From the NCBI RefSeq assembly GCF_039649665.1, contig NZ_JBDJAW010000019.1:1-64000 (forward strand): DNA of 64,000 nt. The letters are read 5' to 3'. The notes below the pieces were generated by a model. The model was not told the DNA's origin. It ran no database searches and was given only the letters and a program-made list of their open reading frames with translations. This document shows positions 17,069 to 25,769 of this stretch, piece after piece. Source of the stretch: Microbispora sp. ZYX-F-249 (GTDB taxonomy: Bacteria; Actinomycetota; Actinomycetes; Streptosporangiales; Streptosporangiaceae). Position 1 is the stretch's first letter, and the number at the start of each line of letters is the position of its first letter. Position numbers and translations under genes: made by a program.

Positions 17069-17414
17069 TGATCACTTCCTTGAGAATGCGCTCGCTTGGC
17101 AGCGGCGCCACCTTGCCCGGAGCCCGTACGTCGACGAGCCCGAGGTCGTGCAGATCCCCGATCAGAACCCGGACCACGCCCAGCGGCAGGTCGATGTCGG
17201 ACGCGATGTCCGCCACCGACGCGCCACGGCGCGCGAGCTCGAGGATCCGCCGCTGCTCGGGGCCCATGCCGGGGACGTCCCTCGGTGAGCCCGAGGTGGT
17301 CACCATGGTGATCAGGTCGAGCTTGGCCCCGGAGTGCCGTGCCCGGCCCCCCGTCAGCGCGTAGGGCCGGACCAACGGTCCGGCCTCCTCGTCCATCCAC
17401 TGGGGTCCCGTCAT
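17049..17414 (-). CDS. cvnC: DUF742 conservon protein (CvnC)
   Basis: The 121-aa protein matches DUF742: LVRPYALTGGRARH near the N terminus, then a winged-helix-like segment ARRGASVADIASDIDLPLGVVRVLIGDL and the ending LKEVINGLRAL. It starts at ATG 17414, 13 bp after cvnB, and overlaps cvnD. The HTH-like part may mediate protein contact rather than DNA binding. Confidence 0.92.
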   Translation of the reverse strand: MTGPQWMDEEAGPLVRPYALTGGRARHSGAKLDLITMVTTSGSPRDVPGMGPEQRRILELARRGASVADIASDIDLPLGVVRVLIGDLHDLGLVDVRAPGKVAPLPSERILKEVINGLRAL

Positions 17415-17427
17415 GTGGCCGCCAATC

Positions 17428-17835
17428 TCATGGGGCGATTCGCCGCGGGTTGGTGGAAATGTGCTGCCCCACCCGCTTGACCAGCATCGCCATCTCGTAC
17501 GCGATGTGCCCCACGTCGGCGTCGGAGGCGGCCAGGACGGCGAGGCAGGTGCCCTGTCCCGCGGCCGTGACGAACAGGAACGCGGCCTCCATCTCGACGA
17601 TGGTCTGCCTGACCTCGCCCCCGCCGAAGTGCCGTCCGGCACCCCGCGCCAGGCTCTGGAAGCCGGCCGCGACCGCGGACAGGTGTTCCGCGTCCTCCCG
17701 GCTCAGCCCCTGGGAGGCTCCCACGACGAGGCCGTCGGTGGAGAGGATCACCGCCTGGCGGACGGCGGCGACCCTGCTGATGAGATCGTCGAGCAGCCAG
17801 TTCAGTTCGCCGGTCGACGACGCTTTGCCGGTCAT
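17428..17835 (-). CDS. cvnB: Roadblock/LC7 conservon protein (CvnB)
   Basis: The 135-aa Roadblock/LC7 domain protein carries LNWLLDDLISRVAAVRQAVILSTDGL at the N terminus and the family GGEVRQTIVEME segment. Related MglB proteins act as GTPase activators; CvnB is expected to regulate CvnD. Its start overlaps the cvnA stop by four bases (ATGA type), the usual conservon arrangement. Confidence 0.93.
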   Translation of the reverse strand: MTGKASSTGELNWLLDDLISRVAAVRQAVILSTDGLVVGASQGLSREDAEHLSAVAAGFQSLARGAGRHFGGGEVRQTIVEMEAAFLFVTAAGQGTCLAVLAASDADVGHIAYEMAMLVKRVGQHISTNPRRIAP

Positions 17836-20582
17836 TCCTCACCCTTTTCGCCGTGCGTGTTGTGTTCGTGGTGGCCGGGTGTGGCCACACCCGGCCGATC
17901 GGAGTCCTCCCGGCCCCGCAGTGCACCGCGCTGGAAGGCGCTGAACATCGCTCTCGCCTCCTCGGGCGACCGCTCCTCCACGGTCGGGGCGGACAGCGGC
18001 GGCCTCTGCGGGGGCTGTTCCTGCGGGGATTGAGCCTGCTGGTACTCGGGGCGAAGCTGCGGGGCGATGTTGGCCTGGCGGACCCTGCGCGGCAGCCCGG
18101 CATGGGTGCCGTTGGAGACGGATGTTCCGGACCGCTTCGTGCTCGTCCGCTGCGCCAGGCCGTTCGCCGCCACCCCGGCGGTCGCCGGCTCGGGGGCGGG
18201 CGAAACCGCGGGCGAGACGGAGGGCGAAACCGCGGGCGAGACGGAGGGCGAAACGCTGGGCGCGGCCGCCGCGCGCGGGCTTTCGAAGCCGGAACCGGCG
18301 CCGAAGGGCCGGGGGGAGAGATCGTCGCGCGCCGCGGAGGGCACGGCCTCGGTCCGCAGGGCGGCCGGCGTGAAGAACGGGGACGGCTCGGACGCGCTCG
18401 GACGCTCCTCCGGATCCTCCGTCCCCTCGCGAAGGTTCACCGTCTCCCCGCGAAGGTTCACCGTCTCCCCGCGGAGACCCGCCGTCTCGCCGCGGAGACC
18501 CGCCGGGACGTCCCCGGCGACCTCTCCGGCGATCGTGCGGATCTCCCGGAGGTCGTGGGACGGGCGGCCCGGTCCCGGGTCGGCGTCGAACGCCTCGCCG
18601 GGCCGGACGTCGGTGTCGCCGCCGCCGGAGGCCAGCGCGAACTTGGCGTGGGCGCCGCGGCCGGCCGGGTCCGCCAGCGCCGCGGGCGAACTCTCGTCGA
18701 CCATCAGGGCCCGGGGGATGAGCACGATGGCGGTCGTCCCGCCGTACGGCGATCCCCGAAGGACCACGCCGATCTCGTGGCGGGCGGCGAGCTGGCCGAC
18801 GACGAAGAGCCCGAGCCGGTCGCTGTCCGCCAGGTCGAACTCCGGCGGGTCGGCCAGCCGTGCGTTGATCTCGTCGTACTCCTGGGGCATCAGGCCGAGA
18901 CCACGGTCCTCGATCTCCACCGCGAGCCCGTTGGCGACGACCTCCCCGCGCACCTCCACCTTCGTCTGCGGGGGCGAGAAGATCAGGGCGTTCTCCACCA
19001 GTTCGGCGACGAGGTGCACCACGTCGGCCACGGTCGCGCCGGCGATGGCGGCGTCCGGCATCGGGGCCATCGAGACGCGGGTGTAGTCCTCGACCTCGGA
19101 GATCGCCGCGCGGATCACGTCGATGAGCGGCACCGGCTTGCGCCAGGACCGCCCGGGGGCGGAGCCGGACAGGATGATCAGGCTCTCCGCGTGGCGGCGC
19201 ATGCGGGTGGTCAGGTGGTCGAGCCGGAACAGGTCCTCCAGGCTCTCGGGGTCCTCGGCGCGGCGCTGCATCGTGTCGAGCAGTGTGAGCTGGCGGTGCA
19301 GCAGGGTCTGCTTGCGGCGGGCCAGGTTGAGGAAGACCTGGCTGACGCCCCGGCGGAGGGCGGCCTGGCCGACGGCGGCCTCCACGGCCGTGCGCTGGAC
19401 GGAGCTGAACGCGTGCGCGACGTCCTCGACCTCGTTGGCCCCCGTCGCCTTGATCGGGGGCGCCTCGGCCTCGACGTCGACGTCCTCGCCCCGCCGCAGC
19501 TTCTCGACGACCTGCGGCAGCCGTACGTCGGCGAGTTCGAGCGCGGCGTCGCGCAGGCCGGCGAGGTCACGGGCGAGGCGGCGGCCGAACCGGACGGAGA
19601 AGATGATCGTGGCGACGATGACCACGAGCCCGAGGCCGCCGGCGATCAGGATGCGGAGCATGATCGCGGTGGCGACCGAGGTGGCGGAGCCGCTGAGCGC
19701 GTCCGAGGCCTTGACCCGGGCCGAGTCGAGCCTGACGATCAGCTGGTCGACGGTCGCCGACCACCTCTCGGCCTCAGCGGGCAGCGGGCCGCCGGAACGC
19801 ACCTGGTCGACGATCTGGTTCTCCAGGGCGGTGAACCGGTCGAACAGCGGCGAGGTGAGCACCTGCTCGTACGGCGCCCGCATCTCCCCGCTGAGGACCG
19901 GCCGGTTCTTGCTGTAGAGGAACCGCCGGGTGGCGACCCACTCGCTGAAGGCGTTCTGCTCCTGGGCCGTCATCGTGCCGCTGGCGAGGGCGCCGCGGAC
20001 GAGGGCGTCCTCACGAGTGATCATCTCGTGCGCGTTGCCCATCCCCTGCATCGCGCTGGCCACCTGGAAGGTGGCCAGGTCGGGCACGGAGACGAGCCGT
20101 TCGTACAGCGCGAACAGGTCGTCCATGATCGCGTTGTACGACGTGATCGCGGTCAGCCTGTCGGCCCTGCCGAGCGTGACGGACTCCCTGACGGACGGCA
20201 GGCGGTCGAGGGAGGACAGCAGGGCGTCCAGGGACGCCACGAGCTCGTCGCTCATGGCGGCGCGGGTCGCCCCGTCGTCGGCGGACTTCCTGAACCTGTC
20301 CGCGGCGGCGGTGGTCTTGGCCTGCTGGGCGGTGAGCGCGGTGGAGCCGGTCTGGCCGCTGCTCAGCACGCCGGCGGTCAGCGCCCGCTCGGTCTGGATC
20401 TGGGTGCCGAGGTCGGTGGAGGTCACCCCGATGGTGTCGTACAGCGTCTTCGAGTTGAGGAGGACGAGGCCATCGCCAACCGTGAGCTTTAGGGCAAACC
20501 CCCACATAGCACTCAACATGAGCAATGGCAGGAGCAGCAATAAGAAGATCTTGAACCGAATCGACCGGTTTCTCGAACCCAT
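17832..20582 (-). CDS. cvnA: Conservon sensor, nitrate/sulfonate-sensing histidine kinase-like protein (CvnA)
   Basis: The 916-aa membrane protein has TM1 at about 11-31 (IFLLLLLPLLML), an extracytoplasmic NIT-type sensing domain to about 300, TM2 at about 305-330, a HAMP-like linker, RLDHLTTRMRRHAE near 456 and an ATPase domain with ELVENALIFSPP (about 527) and EDRGLGLMP (about 560). The last 260 residues are low-complexity with two tandem repeats. The ATG at 20582 follows GCAGGAG. Codon 14 is TTA, so translation may depend on the rare leucyl-tRNA. It heads the cvnABCD operon and is divergent from the dehydrogenase at 20694. Confidence 0.93.
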   Translation of the reverse strand: MGSRNRSIRFKIFLLLLLPLLMLSAMWGFALKLTVGDGLVLLNSKTLYDTIGVTSTDLGTQIQTERALTAGVLSSGQTGSTALTAQQAKTTAAADRFRKSADDGATRAAMSDELVASLDALLSSLDRLPSVRESVTLGRADRLTAITSYNAIMDDLFALYERLVSVPDLATFQVASAMQGMGNAHEMITREDALVRGALASGTMTAQEQNAFSEWVATRRFLYSKNRPVLSGEMRAPYEQVLTSPLFDRFTALENQIVDQVRSGGPLPAEAERWSATVDQLIVRLDSARVKASDALSGSATSVATAIMLRILIAGGLGLVVIVATIIFSVRFGRRLARDLAGLRDAALELADVRLPQVVEKLRRGEDVDVEAEAPPIKATGANEVEDVAHAFSSVQRTAVEAAVGQAALRRGVSQVFLNLARRKQTLLHRQLTLLDTMQRRAEDPESLEDLFRLDHLTTRMRRHAESLIILSGSAPGRSWRKPVPLIDVIRAAISEVEDYTRVSMAPMPDAAIAGATVADVVHLVAELVENALIFSPPQTKVEVRGEVVANGLAVEIEDRGLGLMPQEYDEINARLADPPEFDLADSDRLGLFVVGQLAARHEIGVVLRGSPYGGTTAIVLIPRALMVDESSPAALADPAGRGAHAKFALASGGGDTDVRPGEAFDADPGPGRPSHDLREIRTIAGEVAGDVPAGLRGETAGLRGETVNLRGETVNLREGTEDPEERPSASEPSPFFTPAALRTEAVPSAARDDLSPRPFGAGSGFESPRAAAAPSVSPSVSPAVSPSVSPAVSPAPEPATAGVAANGLAQRTSTKRSGTSVSNGTHAGLPRRVRQANIAPQLRPEYQQAQSPQEQPPQRPPLSAPTVEERSPEEARAMFSAFQRGALRGREDSDRPGVATPGHHEHNTHGEKGEE
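18198..18261. repeat. 24-bp tandem repeat inside cvnA
   Basis: Two identical 24-bp units (18198-18221, 18222-18245) and a partial third. On the coding strand they give an eight-residue SPSVSPAV period in the disordered tail. Confidence 0.85.
18428..18511. repeat. 21-bp tandem repeat inside cvnA
   Basis: Four consecutive 21-bp units starting at 18428, 18449, 18470 and 18491; the first two are identical, the others diverged. They encode heptads of the form [G/N]LRGET[A/V]. Confidence 0.85.
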
Positions 20583-20693
20583 GGCCACTCCTGCAGTGCT
20601 GGAGGCTCGCGCCGCATTTATGGGGGAATGCACCTCCGGAAGATCGCACAGAAGGCTAGCACCGATACAGTGCTGGCGCAGTGGGAGGATTCG

Positions 20694-21506
20694 ATGATTA
20701 CTGTGATCACTGGGGCGGGTGCCGGAATCGGTGCAGCTTCTGCCCTTGATCTCGCCCGGCGAGGTCATCAAATCGTGCTCGTCGGACGCACTCCGGACAG
20801 GCTCCGCGCCGTCGCCGACCGCGCGGAGCGGGCCGGTGGCAGCCGTCCGGACACGCTCGTCGCGGACTTCTCCTCCCTCGACCAGGTGCGCCGGCTGGCG
20901 GCCGAGTTGCTGGAGCGGTACGAGCGCATCGACGTGCTGATCAACAACGCCGGCGTCATGACACCCGAGCGCCGCACCACCGTGGACGGCAACGAGTGGA
21001 TGATGCAGGTCAACCACCTGGCGCCGTTCCTGCTGACGAACCTGCTCCTCGACCGGCTCGCGGAGTCGTCCGCCCGCGTCGTCACCACGTCGTCCCGGGC
21101 CGCGAAGACGGGCCGCCTCGACCCCGCCGACCTGTCCAGGGAGTGGCGGCGCTGGAACGGCTGGCTGCAGTACGGCGACTCCAAGCAGGCCAACGCGCTG
21201 TTCACGGTGTCGCTCGCCGAGCGCGGCCTGGCCGCGACGTGCCTGCACCCGGGCGTCTTGAAGACCGGCTTCGCGGAGGGCACGTTCTTCATGAAGGTGG
21301 TGTGGCATCTGCCCGGTATGGGCGAGCCGGTCGAGGCCGGGGCGGCGCGGATCGTCCACCTCGCCACGCACTCTGACGGCGTCGACCACCCGGGCCGGTA
21401 CTTCGTGAAGAACGCTCCCGCACGGGCGCCGCAGAACATGTCCGACCCCGCACTCGCCGCCGCCCTGTGGGACGCGAGCCGCGCCGCCACCGGCCTGTCC
21501 GGCTGA
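20694..21506 (+). CDS. Short-chain dehydrogenase/reductase
   Basis: The 270-aa SDR has the cofactor motif TGAGAGIG (about residues 6-13), VLINNAGVMTPE, VVTTSSRAAKTG and the catalytic YGDSKQAN (Y-x3-K). It resembles the retinol dehydrogenase/WW-domain oxidoreductase-like branch, whose bacterial substrates are mostly unknown. The ATG at 20694 sits six bases after GGGAGG. It is divergent from cvnA with 111 bp between them and is followed by a hairpin. Confidence 0.88.
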   Translation: MITVITGAGAGIGAASALDLARRGHQIVLVGRTPDRLRAVADRAERAGGSRPDTLVADFSSLDQVRRLAAELLERYERIDVLINNAGVMTPERRTTVDGNEWMMQVNHLAPFLLTNLLLDRLAESSARVVTTSSRAAKTGRLDPADLSREWRRWNGWLQYGDSKQANALFTVSLAERGLAATCLHPGVLKTGFAEGTFFMKVVWHLPGMGEPVEAGAARIVHLATHSDGVDHPGRYFVKNAPARAPQNMSDPALAAALWDASRAATGLSG

Positions 21507-21519
21507 AGGGGCGGCCACG

Positions 21520-21540
21520 CCGCCGGCGTGGTGCCGGCGG
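21520..21540 (+). terminator. Hairpin after the dehydrogenase gene
   Basis: Perfect 8-bp stem CCGCCGGC/GCCGGCGG with a 5-base loop, 13 bp after the stop. Confidence 0.5.
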
Positions 21541-21707
21541 TTAGGGGACGACGGGTTATCCGGCCGCTCACCCTGCCGGCTCCGCCCGCCCGATCCCCGG
21601 GTGCCACAGCGGAGGAGACGCACGGGTGGCCGGGCCGGGGAGAGTTCGGGCAGTGTTCGCCCGCGGTTGTGCCGGTGCTCACGGACGGGTGACTAGGGTC
21701 CGGCCGC

Positions 21708-22751
21708 ATGACCGTGATCGCGCCCGCCCGCCCCTCCGGCGCTGCCGTCGCCCGCGACCCGCTGCTGGACAACGCCAAGTTCCTCGCCATCGTGCTCGTC
21801 GTCTCCGGGCATCTCGTCGAGGAGCTGAGGGACGTCCCGGCGGCGCACGCGCTCTACTTCTTCGTCTACCTCTTCCACATGCCACTCTTCATCGTCGTCA
21901 GTGGCTATTTGTCCCGAAATTTCACGTTCTCTCCGGGTAAGGCGCGCAAGCTCATCAGCGGCCTCGCGGTGCCGTACGTCATCTTCGAGGTGGCCTACTC
22001 GCTGCCCCGCTTCTTCCTGTACGGCAAGCTCGAAATCAGCCTGCTCGACCCGTACTACCTGACCTGGTTCCTGATGTCGCTGTTCCTGTGGCGGCTGTCC
22101 ACGCCGGTCTGGCAGCAGTTGCGGCACCCTCTGGTGGTCGCGGTCGGGCTGTGCCTGCTGTCGGGGACCAGCGCCCTGCCCGACGAGCTGTCGATGAACC
22201 GGACGTTCGGCCTGCTGCCGTTCTACGTGCTCGGCCTCATGCTCACGCCGGAGCACCTCGGCCGCCTTCGCGGGCGGCGGGCGAGGATCGCGGGCGGGGC
22301 CGTGCTCGCGACGGTGCTCGCCGGGGCGTTCGCCGTCCACACGCTCGTGCCGACGGAGTGGATCCGCTGGCGTCACTCCAACCACCAGATCGGCGTGGAC
22401 GACCTGACCGGCACGCTGATCAGGCTCGGCATGCTGGCGGTCGGCGCCCTGCTGGTGACGGCGTTCCTCGCGGTCACCCCGAGCCGCCGCACCTGGTTCA
22501 CCGGCCTCGGCGCCGCCACGATGTACGCCTATCTGCTGCACGGGTTCGCGGTGAAGGTCGCCGAGCGCTTCCACGACGCCCTCCTCAACCCGCTCGGCGT
22601 GGCCGCCATGGCGGCCCTCGGAGCCGTCCTCGCGGCCCTGCTCTGCACGTCCCCGGTGCGCAGGGCGTTCCGATGGGCGGTGGAGCCCGACGTCTCCTGG
22701 GCCTTCACGAGACTGCGCCGGCCAGTGAAGAGGGAACCCGCCGCGACGTAG
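21708..22751 (+). CDS. Membrane acyltransferase (acyltransferase 3 family)
   Basis: The 347-aa protein has about ten hydrophobic helices. It opens with LLDNAKFLAIVLVVSGHL, whose conserved His is the expected catalytic residue, followed by FVYLFHMPLFIVVSGYLS, both typical of the acyltransferase 3 / fucose 4-O-acetylase-like group. Such proteins transfer acetyl or other acyl groups to sugars at the membrane. The acceptor is unknown and no sugar genes are next to it. The ATG at 21708 starts a short Pro-rich leader before the first helix. Confidence 0.85.
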   Translation: MTVIAPARPSGAAVARDPLLDNAKFLAIVLVVSGHLVEELRDVPAAHALYFFVYLFHMPLFIVVSGYLSRNFTFSPGKARKLISGLAVPYVIFEVAYSLPRFFLYGKLEISLLDPYYLTWFLMSLFLWRLSTPVWQQLRHPLVVAVGLCLLSGTSALPDELSMNRTFGLLPFYVLGLMLTPEHLGRLRGRRARIAGGAVLATVLAGAFAVHTLVPTEWIRWRHSNHQIGVDDLTGTLIRLGMLAVGALLVTAFLAVTPSRRTWFTGLGAATMYAYLLHGFAVKVAERFHDALLNPLGVAAMAALGAVLAALLCTSPVRRAFRWAVEPDVSWAFTRLRRPVKREPAAT

Positions 22752-22914
22752 TGGAACTTTGCGCGACGACCCTCCGTTGGCCGAAGTGATGGTGCAGAGT
22801 TGGGCGAATCGCACATCCGGCGGGACGGGCCATCGAAAACGGCCCTGTCACGGCACGGTGATACGGGGTAACGTGCGCATTCGCGGTGCAGCCAGGAGCG
22901 GTGGAAACGACGGG

Positions 22915-23124
22915 GTGACGCGGGTGGTCGGCAGACAGGGCAGGGTCACGGGGAAGATCGGGCCCGGCCTCGTCGGCGAGGTGATGGTGCCCATCCGCGG
23001 GGGTGTCGAGGCGTTCTACGCCTATCCAAGCCTTCCCGACGAGGAGATCCCGGTGGGGTCGATCGTCGTCGTCGTGGAGTATTCGCCCCCGCGCACCGTC
23101 TACGTCGCTCGTGCGGTCGTCTGA
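22915..23124 (+). CDS. Small NfeD-like (OB-fold) protein
   Basis: The 69-aa protein reads as a compact OB fold: GRVTGKIGPGLVGEVMVPIRGG, then IPVGSIVVVVEYSPPRTVYV, matching the soluble C-terminal domain of NfeD. The flotillin gene starts 44 bp downstream, the usual partner of NfeD. The start is uncertain: GTG 22915 has AGGAG 16 bases upstream; GTG 22873 is an in-frame alternative adding 14 residues. No membrane segment is present. Confidence 0.7.
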   Translation: MTRVVGRQGRVTGKIGPGLVGEVMVPIRGGVEAFYAYPSLPDEEIPVGSIVVVVEYSPPRTVYVARAVV

Positions 23125-23168
23125 CTCGCTCCCTCGCTCTTATCTCCCCCCACTACACGGAGGCTCCC

Positions 23169-24677
23169 ATGTCCCCGGAGATCCTGGTCGTGGGCGGTGT
23201 GGCCGTTGTCGCCCTCATCGTCCTCATCCTCCTGTTCAAAGCCATCTGGCGGGTGGCCGAGCCCAACGAGGCGCTCATCATCTCGGGCCTCGGCGCCCAC
23301 ACGAAGAACGAGCTGGCCGACAGTCTCGGCTTCAAGATCGTGACCGGCAAGGGCACCGCGGTGCTGCCCGGCTTCCAGACCGCCCGGCGCCTGCGGCTCG
23401 ACAGCCGGGCCACCAACCTGCAGGTCAACTGCGTGACGCAGCAGGGCATCCCGGTCCAGGTACGCGGCGTCATCATCTACAAGGTGGGTGACGACTTCAC
23501 CAGCATCGCGAACGCGGCGCGGCGCTTCCTCGACCAGCAGGACTCGATGAACGGCGCCATCCACGAGCTGTTCACCGGTCACCTGCGCTCGATCATCGGC
23601 AACCTGACCGTCGAGGACCTCATCCTCAACCGCGAGCGGCTCACCAGCGAGACCCGCAGCTCCGCGGCCGACGAGATGAGCAAGCTCGGCCTGGTGGTCG
23701 ACTCGCTGCAGATCCAGGAGATCGAGGACGAGACCGGCTACATCACGAACCTCGGCAAGCCGCACGCCGCGAAGATCGCCGCCGCCGCGCGCATCGCCGA
23801 GGCGCAGCGCGACCAGGAGGCCACCGAGGCCGAGCAGGTCGCGGCCGCCAAGAAGGCCTCCGCCATCCGCGAGTCGCAGATCCAGCAGGCCGGCTACCAG
23901 GCGGAGGTGGACCAGGCGGCGGCCAAGGCCCGGCAGGCCGGCCCGCTGTCGGAGGCCACCGCGCGCCAGGAGGTCGTCGTCCAGGAGACCAGGGCCGCGG
24001 AGCTGGAGGCCCAGCTCGCCGAGCAGCGGCTCCAGTCGCAGGTTCGCAAGCCCGCCGACGCCAAGGCGTACGAGACCGTCACGCTGTCCCAGGCGGAGCG
24101 CGACGCGCGCATCGCCCAGGCCGAGGCGGAGGCCAGGGAGACCGAGCTGCGCGCCGCGGCCCAGGCGTCCCAGGTGAAGCAGGCGGCGGCCGCCGACGCC
24201 GAGTCGGTACGGGTGCGCGGTGAGGCCGCCGCGGCGGCGACCAAGGCGACCGGTCTGGGCGAGGCGGAGGCCGCCAAGGCGCGGGGTCTCGCGGAGGCCG
24301 AGGCGGCCAAGGCGAAGGGCCTCGCGGAGGCGGAGGCCGCCAAGGCCAAGGGTCTGGCCGAGGCCGACGCGATCAGGGCCCGGTCCGAGGCGCTGCGCGA
24401 GAACCAGGAGGCCGTCATCGCCCAGCAGCTCGCCGAGAACTGGCCGCAGATCGTGGAGGCCGGCTCGAAGGCGTTCGGCAACGTCGACCACATGGTGGTC
24501 CTCAACGGCGCCCAGGGCATCGAGGAGATGCTGGCCAAGGCGCTCACGCTCGGCGGCACCGGCCTCGGCCTGGCCCGCTCCCTGCTGGCCGGCGGCGCCC
24601 CGGCCGAGAAGGACGGCGCGAGCGTGAACGGCGCCGAGCCCCCGGCCACGAGGAACGCCATCGACACCACGTCCTGA
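23169..24677 (+). CDS. Flotillin-like SPFH-domain membrane protein
   Basis: The 502-aa protein has one N-terminal membrane helix (VGGVAVVALIVLILLFKAI, about residues 8-26), an SPFH/PHB domain to about 215 (GFQTARRLRLDSRATNLQV, LGLVVDSLQIQEIED) and a long Ala/Glu/Lys coiled coil. Four 11-residue repeats of the form GLAEAEAAKAK lie at about 362-405, as in flotillins. Flotillins scaffold membrane microdomains together with NfeD proteins, and a small NfeD-like gene precedes it. The ATG at 23169 follows GGAGG. A strong terminator follows. Confidence 0.93.
   Translation: MSPEILVVGGVAVVALIVLILLFKAIWRVAEPNEALIISGLGAHTKNELADSLGFKIVTGKGTAVLPGFQTARRLRLDSRATNLQVNCVTQQGIPVQVRGVIIYKVGDDFTSIANAARRFLDQQDSMNGAIHELFTGHLRSIIGNLTVEDLILNRERLTSETRSSAADEMSKLGLVVDSLQIQEIEDETGYITNLGKPHAAKIAAAARIAEAQRDQEATEAEQVAAAKKASAIRESQIQQAGYQAEVDQAAAKARQAGPLSEATARQEVVVQETRAAELEAQLAEQRLQSQVRKPADAKAYETVTLSQAERDARIAQAEAEARETELRAAAQASQVKQAAAADAESVRVRGEAAAAATKATGLGEAEAAKARGLAEAEAAKAKGLAEAEAAKAKGLAEADAIRARSEALRENQEAVIAQQLAENWPQIVEAGSKAFGNVDHMVVLNGAQGIEEMLAKALTLGGTGLGLARSLLAGGAPAEKDGASVNGAEPPATRNAIDTTS
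24252..24383. repeat. 33-bp tandem repeat inside the flotillin gene
   Basis: Four consecutive 33-bp units encoding GL[G/A]EA[E/D]A-x-[K/R]A[R/K], the flotillin AEA-repeat region. Confidence 0.85.
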
Positions 24678-24690
24678 TCCCACGGCCCGC

Positions 24691-24721
24691 GTTCGTCCCC
24701 GTCCACCGGACGGGGACGAAC
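24691..24721 (+). terminator. Strong terminator after the flotillin gene
   Basis: Perfect 14-bp stem GTTCGTCCCCGTCC paired with its complement around a 3-base loop, 14 bp after the stop. It probably also serves the convergent regulator gene ending at 24781. Confidence 0.85.
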
Positions 24722-24780
24722 GTTCTGCGTGGTGCGCAGCCATCCGTCGTCGCGGGCGCCGGCGGGCCTGACCCGGCCGT

Positions 24781-25638
24781 TCAGCCGCGGGTCAGGTCCT
24801 GGAGGCCCACCACGCGCAGCAACGCCAGCCGCTCGTGGGACCGGCTGCCCGGGCGGGCGGTGTAGACGACCAGCCGCTGGTCGTGCTCCGGGCTGAGCAG
24901 CACCTCGCAGTCCAGCTCCAGCAGGCCGACGACCGGATGCAGGAAGCGCTTGACGTCGGAGCGGCGTACGGCGACGTCGTGGGTGTCCCACAGTGCCGAG
25001 AACTCCTCGCTGTGGGCGCGGAGCCGGCGTACGAGCCCTGCCAGCCGCGCGTCGTCCGGACGGCGGGCGAGTGTGGCGCGCAGATCCGCCACCGCCGCGC
25101 GGGCGGCGCGGTCACGGTCCTCGGCCGGGAAGAGTTCCCGCGCGGACGGGTCGGTGAAGTAGCGCCAGGCGACGTTGTGCTCCGCCTCCGGCCGGGCGGA
25201 CACGTCGCCGTGAAGTGCTCTGGCCATCGCGTTCTGCGCGAGCACGTCGCCGCGGTCGCTCACCACCCGGGCGGGAACGTCGGTCAGCCGGTCGAGGACG
25301 AGCAGCAGGCCGGGGCGGACATGCTCCGTGGCCGGCCGCCGGTCCCGCGGCGGCTCCTCTCCGGCCAGATGGAAGAGGTGGTCCCGTTCGTCGCCGGTCA
25401 GCCGCAGCGCGCGGGCGACGGCGGCGAGCATCTGGCGGGACGGGCGTGAGCCCCTGGCCTGCTCCAGTCGCGTGTAGTGGTCGGTGGACATGCCCGCGAG
25501 CTGCGCGACCTCCTCGCGGCGCAGTCCCGGGGTGCGCCGCCGCGCGCCCTGCGACAGCCCCACGTCGGCAGGCGTGAGCCGGGCACGGCGGTGACGCAGG
25601 AAGTCGGCCAGTTCGGTTCTGTCCACATCCCCCACCAT
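24781..25638 (-). CDS. XRE-family regulator with MmyB-like ligand-binding domain (second copy)
   Basis: The 285-aa protein shares the layout of the regulator at 515-1312: an XRE helix-turn-helix with RRTPGLRREEVAQLAG and DHYTRLEQARG, then an MmyB-type domain with HLFHLAGE, NVAWRYFTDPSARELF and CEVLLSPEHDQRLVVYTA. ATG 25638 is used; GTG 25626 is also possible. It is divergent from the aldo/keto reductase at 25770, and the gap holds a palindrome nearly identical to that beside the first copy. Confidence 0.9.
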   Translation of the reverse strand: MVGDVDRTELADFLRHRRARLTPADVGLSQGARRRTPGLRREEVAQLAGMSTDHYTRLEQARGSRPSRQMLAAVARALRLTGDERDHLFHLAGEEPPRDRRPATEHVRPGLLLVLDRLTDVPARVVSDRGDVLAQNAMARALHGDVSARPEAEHNVAWRYFTDPSARELFPAEDRDRAARAAVADLRATLARRPDDARLAGLVRRLRAHSEEFSALWDTHDVAVRRSDVKRFLHPVVGLLELDCEVLLSPEHDQRLVVYTARPGSRSHERLALLRVVGLQDLTRG

Positions 25639-25659
25639 GCCCGGGATGCCGGGAGGCAG

Positions 25660-25680
25660 CCAGGGACCGCCCGTCCCCGG
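25660..25680. promoter_or_regulatory. Palindromic operator candidate between MmyB-type regulator and aldo/keto reductase
   Basis: CCAGGGA, seven-base spacer, TCCCCGG, 21 bp upstream of the regulator start. It matches the 1330-1350 element in length, spacing, left arm and all but one base of the right arm. Confidence 0.55.
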
Positions 25681-25769
25681 ATAAGGGCGTCTCTCCCGCC
25701 GGCGCCCGCACCGCCGGACGCTGGGAACCGGAACGACCCGGATCTCCCGACGAAGGAAAGCTGGTTCGC

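Noticed and set aside
18198-18511. CRISPR-like arrays in cvnA
   Set aside because: The repeats are contiguous, in frame and have no spacers; they are coding minisatellites.
17853-20492. Long plus-strand frame opposite cvnA
   Set aside because: No recognisable motif, and the sequence is fully explained by the conservon sensor on the other strand.
22759-22914. A longer NfeD-like protein starting upstream
   Set aside because: The extra residues are basic and low in structure and are followed by a better placed GTG; the OB fold begins at 22915 or slightly before.
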